NCBI RefSeq assembly: GCF_041154505.1
Contig: NZ_AP028672.1
Span: forward strand, 5,186,501-5,250,500
DNA from: Acidovorax sp. A79
GTDB taxonomy: Bacteria; Pseudomonadota; Gammaproteobacteria; Burkholderiales; Burkholderiaceae_C
Direction: 5' to 3'
Length of the DNA stretch: 64,000 bases
The position numbers and the translations under genes were made by a program. Shown in pieces: positions 52,328 through 61,130 of this stretch. Numbering within the stretch: position 1 is the first letter of the stretch; the number at the start of each line of letters is the position of its first letter. Below the pieces are notes generated by a model. The model did no database searches. It saw nothing but the letters and a program-made list of their open reading frames with translations, and was not told the DNA's origin.

Positions 52328-53242
52328 ATGTCCGCACAACAGCTCCAGGCCATCCTGCAGATGGCCGCGCAAAACCCACCGCCAGCCCAGCCCACCCCCG
52401 GGCAGCTGCGCGCGTGGTTTGATGCCAGCAACTCGCAGATGCCCCTCGCCCAGGGGCTTCCCATCCAGACGCTGCGCATCCCCAACGGGGCGGGCGGCAC
52501 CATGGCTGCGGAGTTGCTGAGCACGCCGCAGGCTGACCCGCGCAGGCTCATCATTTACTACCACGCTGGCGGATTTGTGTTTGGCTCGCTGGCCTCGCAC
52601 CGGGCGCTGTGCTCGTACCTGGCGCAGTTCAGCGGAGCGCAGGTGCTCAACGTGGACTACCGCCTGGCACCGGAACACCCCGCGCCCGCAGCACACGACG
52701 ATGCGCTGGCCGCCTACCAGTGGGCGCTGGCCAATGGCTATGCCGCGTCGGCCATTGCGCTGATGGGCGACTCGGCCGGCGGCAACCTGGCCTTGTCCAC
52801 CGCCTTGCGTGCCCGCAACCAGGGGCTGCCGCTGCCTGCGGCCGTCGTGGCCTTGTCGCCCGCGCTGGACCTGGCGTCCGAAGGCGAGTCCCACCATACC
52901 GTGGACGACCCATTCATCACGCGTGAGCTGATGGGATTTTTCAACGCCATGTATGTGCCGGGTGGCGATGTGCGTTCGCCCACGGTCACGCCGTTTTACA
53001 GCGCCGACCTGCAGGGCCTGCCGCCCGTGCAGCTGCAGGTGGGCGGCTGGGAGCGCTTGCGCGACGACGCCGTGACCATGGCCGCACGCTTGAAGGCGGC
53101 GGGCGTTGAGGCGGAATGCACCGTGTGGGACGGCATGGTGCATTGCTGGCAGCTGTTTGCGCCCGTGCTGGATGAGGCGCTGGCTTCGCTGGAGCAGGCG
53201 GGGCAGTTCATCGCCGCGCGCCAGCGCATTGCCACAGCGTAG
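52328..53242 (+). CDS. HSL-family (GDSAG) carboxylesterase
   Basis: 304 residues. The hormone-sensitive-lipase pattern is present: oxyanion block YYHAGGFVFGSLASH, VDYRLAPEHPAPAAHDDAL, and the nucleophile Ser149 in MGDSAGGNLALST. The Asp/His pair is suggested by the C-terminal VWDGMVHCW. No signal peptide, so cytoplasmic. It starts 16 bp after the calA-like gene. A cytoplasmic esterase with an aromatic alcohol dehydrogenase suggests hydrolysis of an imported aromatic ester, releasing the alcohol for oxidation. Confidence 0.88.
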   Translation: MSAQQLQAILQMAAQNPPPAQPTPGQLRAWFDASNSQMPLAQGLPIQTLRIPNGAGGTMAAELLSTPQADPRRLIIYYHAGGFVFGSLASHRALCSYLAQFSGAQVLNVDYRLAPEHPAPAAHDDALAAYQWALANGYAASAIALMGDSAGGNLALSTALRARNQGLPLPAAVVALSPALDLASEGESHHTVDDPFITRELMGFFNAMYVPGGDVRSPTVTPFYSADLQGLPPVQLQVGGWERLRDDAVTMAARLKAAGVEAECTVWDGMVHCWQLFAPVLDEALASLEQAGQFIAARQRIATA

Positions 53243-53277
53243 CGCAGCGCCCCCAAGGTAGCGACAAGGACGAACCC

Positions 53278-54513
53278 ATGAAGAAACGACCCACCGGCGC
53301 ATGCCGGGGCGCGAGCCTGCGCGGCGCAGGGAGTGCCGCGCTGTGGTGGCGCCTTCGTGCCCTGCTGCTGTCGCTCTGCCTGTGGCTGCTGCTATGGCAC
53401 GCAGCCCACGCGCAGCAAGGCGCACAGCGGCCCATCAAGGTGGGTGCGGTCAGCGCCTTGAGCGGGCCCCATGCATTCCCGGAGTCCTCGCAGGCGGCCA
53501 AGGCCTACATCGACGCCGTGAATGCCGCCGGCGGCATTGGGGGCCGCCGCATCGAATACATCTCGCTCGATGAAGGGGTCTCGCCCGCCAGTGCCATGGC
53601 AGCGGCGACGAGGCTCATCAACGACGCGGAGGTTGTGGCGCTGGCGGGCAGTTCCGGCCTGCTGGACTGCGCGGTCAATGCGCCTCGCTACGAAGCAGCG
53701 CGGTTGATGTCGCTGCAAGGGGCCTCGGTCTCGCCTGCATGCTTCCGATCGTCGCATGTGGTGCCCCTCAACAACGGACCCTACGTGGGGCTGGCCAGCG
53801 CCGTGCTGTTTGCCCACCACACGCTGCGCAGCCGAAAACTGTGTGCCCTGGCGCTCGATCTGCCGGGCATGGCCGAGGGCTACCAGCAGGCGCTGGAGCG
53901 CCTGGGCGAAGCGAAAGCCATGGAGGTGCCACAGCTGCAGTTGGTGGGGGTTGACCAAGAACCTGCCCCCGTCCTTCGGGCCGTGAAGGGGCAGGGGTGC
54001 GACACCGTGATTTTCACGGGGCACGAGGCCGCGGTGCTCCGCTGGAGCGAGGCCGCCCACGCGCTGGGGGCGGGCGGCATGACCTGGATCTATCTCACCC
54101 CGGCCTACACCGACCGCGTGGCCCGCGCACTCGCCCCGCGGGATGGCGCCGTGTATGTGATGGCCGAGTTCGAGCCCTGGAAGAGCCGGTCCCTGCCGGC
54201 GCAGGACTGGCGCCGCCTGATGCAGGACGCCCGCTTGCCCCTGAGTTCGCTGTCGCAAGGCGGCTATGTGGCGGCCCAGATGCTGGTGCGCGCCCTGCGC
54301 CAGGTCGAGGGCCCCATCACCCGCGAGACCGTGACCCGTGCCCTGCAGCAGATGCCGCCCACCAGCCATCCCTTGCTGGGGATGCCATTCGAGATCGGCC
54401 ACCGCCACGCCCACAACCCCAACCGTGCGGCCCTGCCGCTCAAGCTGCAGCAAGGCAATTGGTACATCGCCACCCCCGCCTGGATCGAGGTGCCCGAGTT
54501 GCTGGCGCCCTGA
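53278..54513 (+). CDS. LIV-type binding protein of the aromatic cluster (first)
   Basis: 411 residues with a long hydrophobic signal (about 25-42) and cleavage near AHAQ. Mature motifs are IKVGAVSALSGPHAFPESSQAAKAY, split at AFPE, and RIEYISLDEGVSPASAMAAAT. It is a class I periplasmic receptor. It lies between the esterase and the outer-membrane channel genes, and a second receptor is at 55,542, so the permease set is served by two receptors. Ligand likely an aromatic carboxylate or ester. Confidence 0.85.
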   Translation: MKKRPTGACRGASLRGAGSAALWWRLRALLLSLCLWLLLWHAAHAQQGAQRPIKVGAVSALSGPHAFPESSQAAKAYIDAVNAAGGIGGRRIEYISLDEGVSPASAMAAATRLINDAEVVALAGSSGLLDCAVNAPRYEAARLMSLQGASVSPACFRSSHVVPLNNGPYVGLASAVLFAHHTLRSRKLCALALDLPGMAEGYQQALERLGEAKAMEVPQLQLVGVDQEPAPVLRAVKGQGCDTVIFTGHEAAVLRWSEAAHALGAGGMTWIYLTPAYTDRVARALAPRDGAVYVMAEFEPWKSRSLPAQDWRRLMQDARLPLSSLSQGGYVAAQMLVRALRQVEGPITRETVTRALQQMPPTSHPLLGMPFEIGHRHAHNPNRAALPLKLQQGNWYIATPAWIEVPELLAP

Positions 54514-54602
54514 GGCCGTGCCGCAGCGATTTGTGAAAAGACCGATTTCCCGTGAGACCCGAAGCGTGCATTTCAAAAAACCAACCTGAACGAGGAGACA
54601 AC

Positions 54603-55505
54603 ATGACAACGCACTACAAAAAACCTTTCCGCCTAGCCGTGCTGGCCCTGGCCGGCACGCTGTGCACAGCGGCCTTCGCTACCGAGGGCGGAGGCTCCAC
54701 CTATCCGCTGGGCACCGAGAACTTCATGGCGGGCGCCGCGCCGCCGCCCGGGCTGTATGTGCTGGAGTACCTCAACTACTACACCACCAGCCGCGTGAAC
54801 GATGGCCAGGGCAACGCCGTGCCCATCCCCGGCTTCAAGGTGCGCGCCGCCGCCGCTGCCACGCGCCTGATCTGGATCACCCCCCAGGAGGCGCTGGGCG
54901 GCCTGGTAGCCGCGCACGCCATCCTGCCTGTGGTGGACCTGTCGGTGCGTGCCGGTGGTGCAAACGATTCGCGCACCGGACTGGGCGATGTGACGGTCGG
55001 GGGCTCGGTGGCCTGGCACCACTCGCCGCAGCTGCACAGCGTGGTGGGGCTTGACGCCGTGCTGCCCACAGGAGCGTATGACCGCACGCGCCAGGCCAAT
55101 ATTGGCCGCAACTATCTGTCGCTGCAGCCCCTGGGCGTGCTGACCTGGATGGACCCCAGTGGCTTCAACGGCGACGTGAAGGCCACGCTGAATTTCAACC
55201 GCACCAATGGCGACACCAACTACCGCTCGGGCCGCGAACTGATCGTGGACTACGCCGCGGGCTGGGGCCTGGGAAATGGCTGGGTGGTGGGCGTGGGCGG
55301 CTATGTGTACCGGCAGTGGAGCGACGACAAGGTGGGCGGCGTGGCGCTGGCGGGATCGCGTGGCCGCAGCCAGTCCATTGGCCCGTCGGTGCGCTACGCC
55401 AACGGCAAGGGCTGGCTCATCACCGCCAAGGTCGAAAAGGAGTTCGGTGTGCGCAACCGCGCCCAGGGCTCGCAGTTCTGGCTCAAGACCACCATCCCTT
55501 TCTGA
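54603..55505 (+). CDS. MetA-pathway-type outer-membrane channel
   Basis: 300 residues from ATG 54603, behind GAGGAGACAACATG. Signal peptide with cleavage near AFATEG. The sequence then has the alternating pattern and aromatic ends of a beta-barrel, with EGGGSTYPLGTENFMAGAAPPPG at the start split by LGTE, LGDVTVGGSVAWHH, YDRTRQANIGRNYLSLQP and C-terminal FWLKTTIPF ending in Phe. This is the phenol-degradation meta-pathway/SphX family of outer-membrane proteins, found with aromatic catabolic genes and thought to admit hydrophobic aromatics. It sits between the two receptor genes. Confidence 0.85.
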   Translation: MTTHYKKPFRLAVLALAGTLCTAAFATEGGGSTYPLGTENFMAGAAPPPGLYVLEYLNYYTTSRVNDGQGNAVPIPGFKVRAAAAATRLIWITPQEALGGLVAAHAILPVVDLSVRAGGANDSRTGLGDVTVGGSVAWHHSPQLHSVVGLDAVLPTGAYDRTRQANIGRNYLSLQPLGVLTWMDPSGFNGDVKATLNFNRTNGDTNYRSGRELIVDYAAGWGLGNGWVVGVGGYVYRQWSDDKVGGVALAGSRGRSQSIGPSVRYANGKGWLITAKVEKEFGVRNRAQGSQFWLKTTIPF

Positions 55506-55541
55506 ACCCTGCAACTGAATTGATCACTGGAGACATTCCCC

Positions 55542-56885
55542 ATGACAACCAACACCCCTGAATTCACCGTGGCCGCCTTGGAAACCGAACAGGCTACGTC
55601 CCCCACCATCTCGCGCCGTGGGCTGATCACGGCCGCGGGCGCTGGCGGTCTTGCGCTGAGCGCCGGCCCTCTATGGGCCCAGGCGGCCGGTGCCGCACCC
55701 GTGCTCAAGGTGGGCTTCATCAGCCCGCGCACCGGCCCGCTGGGTGCCTTGGGCGAGACCGACACCTTCATCCTGGCCCAGGTGCGCAAGACGCTGGCGG
55801 CGGGCCTGACCATCGGTGGCGTGAAGTACGCGGTGGAGATCCTGGACCGCGACACGCAGTCCGACCCGGCCCGCGCCAGCCAGCTGGCCAAGAGTCTGAT
55901 CAACAGCGACAAGATCGACCTCATGCTCACCACCACCACACCAGAAACGGTGAACCCGGTGTCGGATGCGTGCGAGGCGGCGGGTGTGCCCTGCCTGTCC
56001 ACCGTGATGCCGTGGGAGGCCTGGTACTTTGGCCGCGGCGCCAAGCCCGGCGCGCCTTCGCCCTTCAAATGGACGTACCACTTCTCGTTTGGCGGTGGCA
56101 GCTTCACCACGTCGTACACCTCGCAGTTTTCTGCGTTGCCCACCAACAAGAAGATCGGTGTGCTGTACCCCAACGATGCCGATGGCAACGCCATCCGCGC
56201 CACGCTGGCGCCCGAGCTCGCCAAGGCAGGCTTTACTGTGGTGGACGCCGGACCGTACGAGAACGGCACTACTGATTACTCCGCGCAGATCGCCAAGTTC
56301 AAGGCCGAGCGCTGCGAGATCTTCAACACCTTCCCCATTCCGCCAGACTTCGCCACCTTCTGGCGGCAGGCGGCCCAGCAGGGCTACACGCGCATGGTGA
56401 AGATTGCGCAGATCGCCAAGACGGGCCTTGTGCCCTCGCAGGTGGAGGCCCTGGGCCCGCTGGCGCTGAACCTGGGCGCGGGGTGCTTCTGGCACAAGAG
56501 TTTTCCCTACGCATCGGCGCTCACTGGCCTGACCGGCGTACAGCTGGCCGACGCGTACGAGGCCAGCACCGGCAAGCAGTGGACGCAGATGCTGGGCTCC
56601 ACCATGTCGCTGTTCGATGCAGGCACCGAGGCGCTGAAAGCCAGCACCAACCCGCGCGACAAGGCAGCGCTGGCCAAGGCCATCAGCACCCTTAAGGCCA
56701 TCACCATGCAAGGTCCGGTGGACTTTGCCAAGGGGCCCGTGCCCAACGTGTCGGTGACACCCGTCGTGGGCGCCCAGTGGGTCAAGCCCGCAGCGGGCAG
56801 CAAGTTCAAGCTCGACATCGTGGTCACCGAGAACGCCACCGACCGCAACATCCCTGTGGCGGCGGCGCTCAAGTCCTACAGCTGA
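55542..56885 (+). CDS. LIV-type binding protein of the aromatic cluster (second), Tat-type signal
   Basis: 447 residues, ATG behind CTGGAGACATTCCCC. The first 45 residues contain SRRGLITAAGAGGLALSAG, a twin-arginine-type signal. The mature part begins VLKVGFISPRTGPLGALGETD and carries TTTPETVNPVSDACEAAGVPC and TTDYSAQIAKFKAERCEI. It is a class I receptor longer than usual. It lies 6 bp before the ATPase gene and is the receptor most directly coupled to the importer. Confidence 0.87.
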   Translation: MTTNTPEFTVAALETEQATSPTISRRGLITAAGAGGLALSAGPLWAQAAGAAPVLKVGFISPRTGPLGALGETDTFILAQVRKTLAAGLTIGGVKYAVEILDRDTQSDPARASQLAKSLINSDKIDLMLTTTTPETVNPVSDACEAAGVPCLSTVMPWEAWYFGRGAKPGAPSPFKWTYHFSFGGGSFTTSYTSQFSALPTNKKIGVLYPNDADGNAIRATLAPELAKAGFTVVDAGPYENGTTDYSAQIAKFKAERCEIFNTFPIPPDFATFWRQAAQQGYTRMVKIAQIAKTGLVPSQVEALGPLALNLGAGCFWHKSFPYASALTGLTGVQLADAYEASTGKQWTQMLGSTMSLFDAGTEALKASTNPRDKAALAKAISTLKAITMQGPVDFAKGPVPNVSVTPVVGAQWVKPAAGSKFKLDIVVTENATDRNIPVAAALKSYS

Positions 56886-56891
56886 TCGTCC

Positions 56892-57662
56892 ATGCCACAT
56901 TCACCTCCATATCCGCAATCCCCGCCAGCGGGCGGGCCGCAGCATCTGCTGCAGGCCCGGGGCATCGACATGCGCTTTGGTGCCTTGAAGGTGCTGGACC
57001 AGCTCGATTTTTTGGTAGGCGCCGACGAGGCCGTGGGCATCGTCGGGCCCAACGGTGCGGGCAAGACCACGCTGCTGAACGTGCTGGCCGGGGCGCATGC
57101 GCCGAGCCAGGGCACTGTCTGGTTCCAGGGGGTGGATGTGAGCGCCCGCAGCGCGGCAGACCGCTGCCGTGCAGGCATTGCACGCACTCACCAGGTGCCC
57201 CGGCCGTTTCTGGGCATGACGGTGTTTGAAAACGTGCTCACCGGCGCCACGCATGGCGCGGGCCTGCACGCCCGCGATGCGGGTGACCGGGCCATGGAGT
57301 GTCTGCGCCTGTGTGGCATAGAGGCGCTTGCCAACCGCCGTGCAGAAACGCTGGGCCTGCTCGGCCGCAAGCGGCTGGAGCTGGTGCGTGCGCTGGCCAC
57401 CGGCCCCCAGGTGCTGCTGCTCGATGAGATCGGCGGCGGGCTGACCGACGCGGAGGCCAGCGAGCTGGTAGCCATGGTGCGCACCATCCAGGCCCGCGGC
57501 ATTGCCATCGTCTGGATCGAGCACCTGGTGCACGTGCTGCTGCAGGTCGCCACGCGTCTGGTGTGCATGGACGGCGGGCGGGTGATCGCCGATGGCGATC
57601 CACAAGCCGTGCTGAACGATGCGACGGTGGTCGAGGCCTATCTGGGCGGGGTGGCGGCATGA
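56892..57662 (+). CDS. LIV-type ABC transporter ATPase (LivG-like), aromatic cluster
   Basis: 256 residues. Walker A GPNGAGKTTLLNVLAG (about 54), Q-loop HQVPRPFLGMTVFENV, degenerate signature ETLGLLGRKRLELVRAL, Walker B LLLDEIGGGLTD and switch IVWIEHLVHVLLQ. The signature lacks LSGGQ, as in many LivG proteins. It overlaps a possible start of the next gene and drives import with the LivF-like ATPase. Confidence 0.9.
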   Translation: MPHSPPYPQSPPAGGPQHLLQARGIDMRFGALKVLDQLDFLVGADEAVGIVGPNGAGKTTLLNVLAGAHAPSQGTVWFQGVDVSARSAADRCRAGIARTHQVPRPFLGMTVFENVLTGATHGAGLHARDAGDRAMECLRLCGIEALANRRAETLGLLGRKRLELVRALATGPQVLLLDEIGGGLTDAEASELVAMVRTIQARGIAIVWIEHLVHVLLQVATRLVCMDGGRVIADGDPQAVLNDATVVEAYLGGVAA

Positions 57663-57718
57663 GCGCCGCCCGGCCGCCCGAAGGCGCTCGCACCGCAGCC
57701 GAAGGCGAAGGACATCGA

Positions 57719-58522
57719 ATGAGTGTGTTGTTGAGCATTGAGACACTGAACGCCCACCATGGGCAGCTGCCTGCCGTGCGCAATGTGTCGCTGCAGGTGC
57801 GCCAGGGCGACATCCTGGCCCTGGTAGGGGCCAACGGTGCAGGCAAGACCACGCTGCTGCGCACGCTGGCCGGTGCACACCGCGCCAGCAGCGGCACGGT
57901 GCGGTGGGATGGTGTGGACATCACCCGCATGCCTGCCCAAGAGCGTGTGGCTGAAGGCCTGGCCCTGGTGCCCGAGGGGCGGCGCCTGTTTGCAGGCATG
58001 ACGGTGCGCGAGAACCTGCTCGTGGCGCGTGCTTCGGGGCGGCGCGGGCAGTGGAGTTTTGACACCGTGCTGGACGCCTTCCCGCAGTTGGCCCCCAAGC
58101 TGGGCGCCCGCGCGGGCGAGCTGTCGGGCGGGCAGCAGCAGGCCGTGGCCATTGGCCGCGCGCTCATGACCAACCCGCGCGTGCTGCTGCTCGACGAAGT
58201 CTCGCTGGGCTTGTCGCCCCTGGCCGTGCAGGGCGTGTACGAAGCCCTGCAGGGCGTGATGGGCCAGGGCACTACGCTGGTATTGGTCGAGCAGGACCTG
58301 CAGCGCGTGCAGGCCGTGGCCAGCCGCATTGTCTGCATGCTCGAAGGCAGCGTGGTGGCCGACGCGCCCGCCGACCAGCTCACCCGGGCGCAGATCACCG
58401 CGTTTTACTTTGGCGCGCAGCGGCCCGAAGCTGCGCCCGGCAGCCACACCGCGGGCAGTGCCGACGGCGAAGCTGCCAGCCACGCAAGCCACACCCACCC
58501 TGCCCATAAGGAGGCCGCATGA
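57719..58522 (+). CDS. LIV-type ABC transporter ATPase (LivF-like), aromatic cluster
   Basis: 267 residues from ATG 57719, which has AAGGA 7 bases upstream. An earlier in-frame ATG at 57659, overlapping the LivG stop, would add 20 residues. Walker A GANGAGKTTLLRTLAG, signature LSGGQQQAVAIGRAL, Walker B LLLDEVSLGLSP and TLVLVEQDLQRVQ. The C-terminal tail (about 30 residues, Ala/His-rich) is an extension not found in typical LivF. It overlaps the permease gene by 4 bp. Confidence 0.9.
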   Translation: MSVLLSIETLNAHHGQLPAVRNVSLQVRQGDILALVGANGAGKTTLLRTLAGAHRASSGTVRWDGVDITRMPAQERVAEGLALVPEGRRLFAGMTVRENLLVARASGRRGQWSFDTVLDAFPQLAPKLGARAGELSGGQQQAVAIGRALMTNPRVLLLDEVSLGLSPLAVQGVYEALQGVMGQGTTLVLVEQDLQRVQAVASRIVCMLEGSVVADAPADQLTRAQITAFYFGAQRPEAAPGSHTAGSADGEAASHASHTHPAHKEAA

Positions 58523-59418
58523 ACCTTGTCAACCAGATCCTCCAGGGCCTCCTGCTGGGCGGCTATTACGCATTGCTGGCCTGCGGGCTGTCGTTCATGT
58601 TCGGGGTGATGCGCATCATCAACCTGGCCCACGGCAGCCTGACCGTGGTGGCGGCCTACCTGCTGTGGGTGCTGGCCGAGCCGATGGGCTGGCACCCATT
58701 GCTGGCCCTGCTGGCGGTGGTGCCCGCCATGGCGCTGCTGGGCTGGCTGCTGCACAAGCTGGTGCTGGAGCGCAGCGCGCGCCTGGGCGCGCTGGTGCCC
58801 TTGCTGGCCACGTTTGGCCTGGCCAGCGTGATCGACAACGTGCTGTTCCAGCACTTCGGTGCCGACACGCGTTCGCTGGCCACCTCCATTGGCACGCTGG
58901 CGTACGACAGCTGGGAGCTGCCCGGCGGCCTGTATGTGGGGCAGCTGCCCACCCTGGTGCTGGTGCTGGCGGTGCTGCTGTTGGGCGGGCTGCATGCCAT
59001 GCTGGCGCACACGGCGCTGGGGCGGCAGATCCGCGCAGCGTCGGAAGACGCCGACACCGCGCGCCTGGTGGGCGTGCGCACCGGCACGGTGTTTGCGGCG
59101 GCCTCGGCCATCACCATGGTCACCGTCACGCTGGCCGGGGCATCGCTGGCCCTGCGGGCCACGTTCGATCCGTTCTCGGGCCCGCAGCAGCTGATCTTTG
59201 CGTTCGAGGCCGTGATCATCGGCGGCGCGGGATCGCTGTGGGGCACGTTGCTGGGCGGCGTGGTGCTGGGCGTGGCGCAGAACCTGGGGGCGCAGGTGCA
59301 CCCGCAGGGTTTTCTGATCGCCGGGCACGCCACTTTTTTGGTCATCCTGCTGGCCCGGCTCTACGCGAGCGGTGCGCTGCGCAGGTTCTTCTCCACCCGC
59401 CACAGGGCCTCGTCATGA
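58519..59418 (+). CDS. LIV-type ABC transporter permease (LivH-like), aromatic cluster
   Basis: 299 residues with about eight hydrophobic segments. LivH motifs: GGYYALLACGLSFMFGVMRIINLAHGSLTVVAAYL (in two blocks), RQIRAASEDADTARLVG and AFEAVIIGGAGSLWGTLLGG. It overlaps both neighbours by ATGA-type junctions, so it is translationally coupled. Confidence 0.92.
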   Translation: MNLVNQILQGLLLGGYYALLACGLSFMFGVMRIINLAHGSLTVVAAYLLWVLAEPMGWHPLLALLAVVPAMALLGWLLHKLVLERSARLGALVPLLATFGLASVIDNVLFQHFGADTRSLATSIGTLAYDSWELPGGLYVGQLPTLVLVLAVLLLGGLHAMLAHTALGRQIRAASEDADTARLVGVRTGTVFAAASAITMVTVTLAGASLALRATFDPFSGPQQLIFAFEAVIIGGAGSLWGTLLGGVVLGVAQNLGAQVHPQGFLIAGHATFLVILLARLYASGALRRFFSTRHRASS

Positions 59419-60482
59419 CTGCTCCTCCCATGATTTCTGCACCTCCCGCACCCACGGGTCCATCCCCATGGGTCATCCAGCGCTGGACGCGCGCGTCCAT
59501 CGCCTTCGCCAGCGCCACCGCGTTGCTGCTGGCCGTGCTCTGCCTGGGGCCGCTGTGGCTGCAGGCGGGCACGGTGGACCGGCTCACTACGTTGTTCATC
59601 TACGTGATCCTGGCCGTGATGTGGAACGCTTTGGCGGGCTACGCCGGACTGGTGTCGATTGGCCACCAGGCGTTCTTTGGCCTCGGGGCCTACGCCATGG
59701 TGCGGCTGGCCGATGCGGGCCTGGGCCCGTACCCGGCGCTGCTGGTGGGCGCTGTGCTGGTGGCCTTGGTGGCGGTGCCGCTGGCGGCCTTCATGCTGCG
59801 ACTTCAGGGCGGCGAATTCGCCATTGGCATGTGGGTGGTGGCCGCGCTGGCGCATCTGTGCGTGAACCTGGACAGCCTGGTGCAGGGCGAGACGGGCACC
59901 TCGATGATCGCGCTGCAGCAATACGCGGCCGACGACCGGCGCGCGTATACCTACTGGGCCGCGCTGGCTGCCATGGCGGGGCTGTGCTGGGTGGTCTTCC
60001 TGCTCTTGCGCAGCAAGGTGGGCACGGCCGCCCAGGCCATTCGCGACAACGAGACGGCGGCCATTTCGCTCGGTGTGCGCGTGGTCGCCATCAAGCGGCT
60101 GGTGTTTGTGCTGTCGGCGTTTGGCTGCGCGCTCGCAGGCGGGCTGTGGCTGGCCACGTCGATCAGCTTTCAGCCCAAGACCTATTTCAGCGTGCAGTGG
60201 ACGGCCTACATGATCTTCATGGTGCTGGTGGGTGGCATCGGCACCATGGAAGGCCCCATCCTCGGCGCGCTGCTTTTCTTTGCAGTCGAAACCCTGTGGG
60301 GCGGGAAGGGCGTGCTGTATCTCATCGGCCTGGGCGCCATTGCCATGCTGTTCGCGCTCTTCCTGCCCAAGGGCATCTGGGGCGCGGTGCAGCAGCGGTG
60401 GGATGTGCACCTGCTGTCGGCGGGCTACCGGGTGCGGGCACACAAGCCGCGCAACCCTGAGGGAGAAGGTAATTTGCTATAA
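59415..60482 (+). CDS. LIV-type ABC transporter permease (LivM-like), aromatic cluster
   Basis: 355 residues from ATG 59415, overlapping the previous TGA. About ten hydrophobic segments. LivM motifs: MWNALAGYAGLVSIGHQAFFG, RLQGGEFAIGMWVVAAL, AIRDNETAAISLGV and FMVLVGGIGTMEGPILGA. It ends the cluster and is followed by a REP-like repeat. The encoded importer should handle the ligands of the two receptors upstream. Confidence 0.92.
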   Translation: MTAPPMISAPPAPTGPSPWVIQRWTRASIAFASATALLLAVLCLGPLWLQAGTVDRLTTLFIYVILAVMWNALAGYAGLVSIGHQAFFGLGAYAMVRLADAGLGPYPALLVGAVLVALVAVPLAAFMLRLQGGEFAIGMWVVAALAHLCVNLDSLVQGETGTSMIALQQYAADDRRAYTYWAALAAMAGLCWVVFLLLRSKVGTAAQAIRDNETAAISLGVRVVAIKRLVFVLSAFGCALAGGLWLATSISFQPKTYFSVQWTAYMIFMVLVGGIGTMEGPILGALLFFAVETLWGGKGVLYLIGLGAIAMLFALFLPKGIWGAVQQRWDVHLLSAGYRVRAHKPRNPEGEGNLL

Positions 60483-60524
60483 ATTAAATAGCATCCAATG
60501 AATACAGATAAGCGCTGGGTGCCA
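60474..60524. repeat. REP-like repeat after the aromatic cluster
   Basis: TTGCTATAAATTAAATAGCATC followed by GATAAGCGCTGGGTGCC: TGCTAT/ATAGCA arms form a short hairpin with an AT-rich loop. Related to the elements at 31,375 and 37,792. It overlaps the livM-like stop and may act as a terminator or mRNA-stabilising hairpin. Confidence 0.55.
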
Positions 60525-60596
60525 ATTTGATTCGGAAAAATGCCCGCGTGCGCCGCCCAACCTGGTGGGGGCAGCGTGCGCGGGCAGGGTGGGGAA

Positions 60597-60986
60597 TCAC
60601 TGGCCCCAGAACGCATCTTCCTGCGCCGGATCGCTGGAGAACAGGCGGACTTCCACAATCTTTCCATCCACGATGTGCAGCAGATCCATCCCCGCCTGCT
60701 GGAGCGTGAGGCCGTCGCGCTGGCCTGCAAACTCGATGCTCACGGCCACCCAGTCGCCGTTGGCCATGTAGTGATGGGCCCGGGTGATTGCAAACGTCCC
60801 GTTCGACACGGCCATCATCTGGCCGAGCATCTGGCCCACGGCCGCCATGCCACGGTGGGTGCCCGAGAACTGGTTGTGGCCCGGCTGGTGCCAGACCACG
60901 CCGGGTGAGACAACGCGGCCGAGGGTGGCCTGGTCGCCGGTTTGTGCGGCTTGGATGTAGGTCTTGGCGATATCAATGGCGTGCAT
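60597..60986 (-). CDS. SnoaL/NTF2-like small protein
   Basis: 129 residues from the ATG at 60986, behind AAGGA. The NTF2-like cone fold is suggested by the length and by AIDIAKTYIQAAQTGD, VVWHQPGHNQFSGTHRGMAAVG, and IEFAGQRDGLTLQQAGMDLLHIVDGKIVEVRL. The His residues in the WHQPGHN segment could be catalytic. Such proteins act as small isomerases, hydrolases or binding proteins. It is divergent from an AraC regulator 145 bp away. Confidence 0.8.
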   Translation of the reverse strand: MHAIDIAKTYIQAAQTGDQATLGRVVSPGVVWHQPGHNQFSGTHRGMAAVGQMLGQMMAVSNGTFAITRAHHYMANGDWVAVSIEFAGQRDGLTLQQAGMDLLHIVDGKIVEVRLFSSDPAQEDAFWGQ

Positions 60987-61130
60987 GTGGATTCCTTGGT
61001 GGTTTTGGGGGAACGCCCCATTGGGCGCTGTGAGGTCATTGTTGGACAATCAATACCCGTGAAGATGGTGAAAACTGGGCGATTTACTGTCACTTCAGGA
61101 CAAACCTCTGCGCCCCGCCGTTGCTGACCC

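Noticed and set aside
58329-59414. Long N-terminal extension of the last permease
   Set aside because: The upstream frame overlaps the LivH-like gene completely; the ATG at 59,415 with an ATGA overlap gives a normal LivM length.
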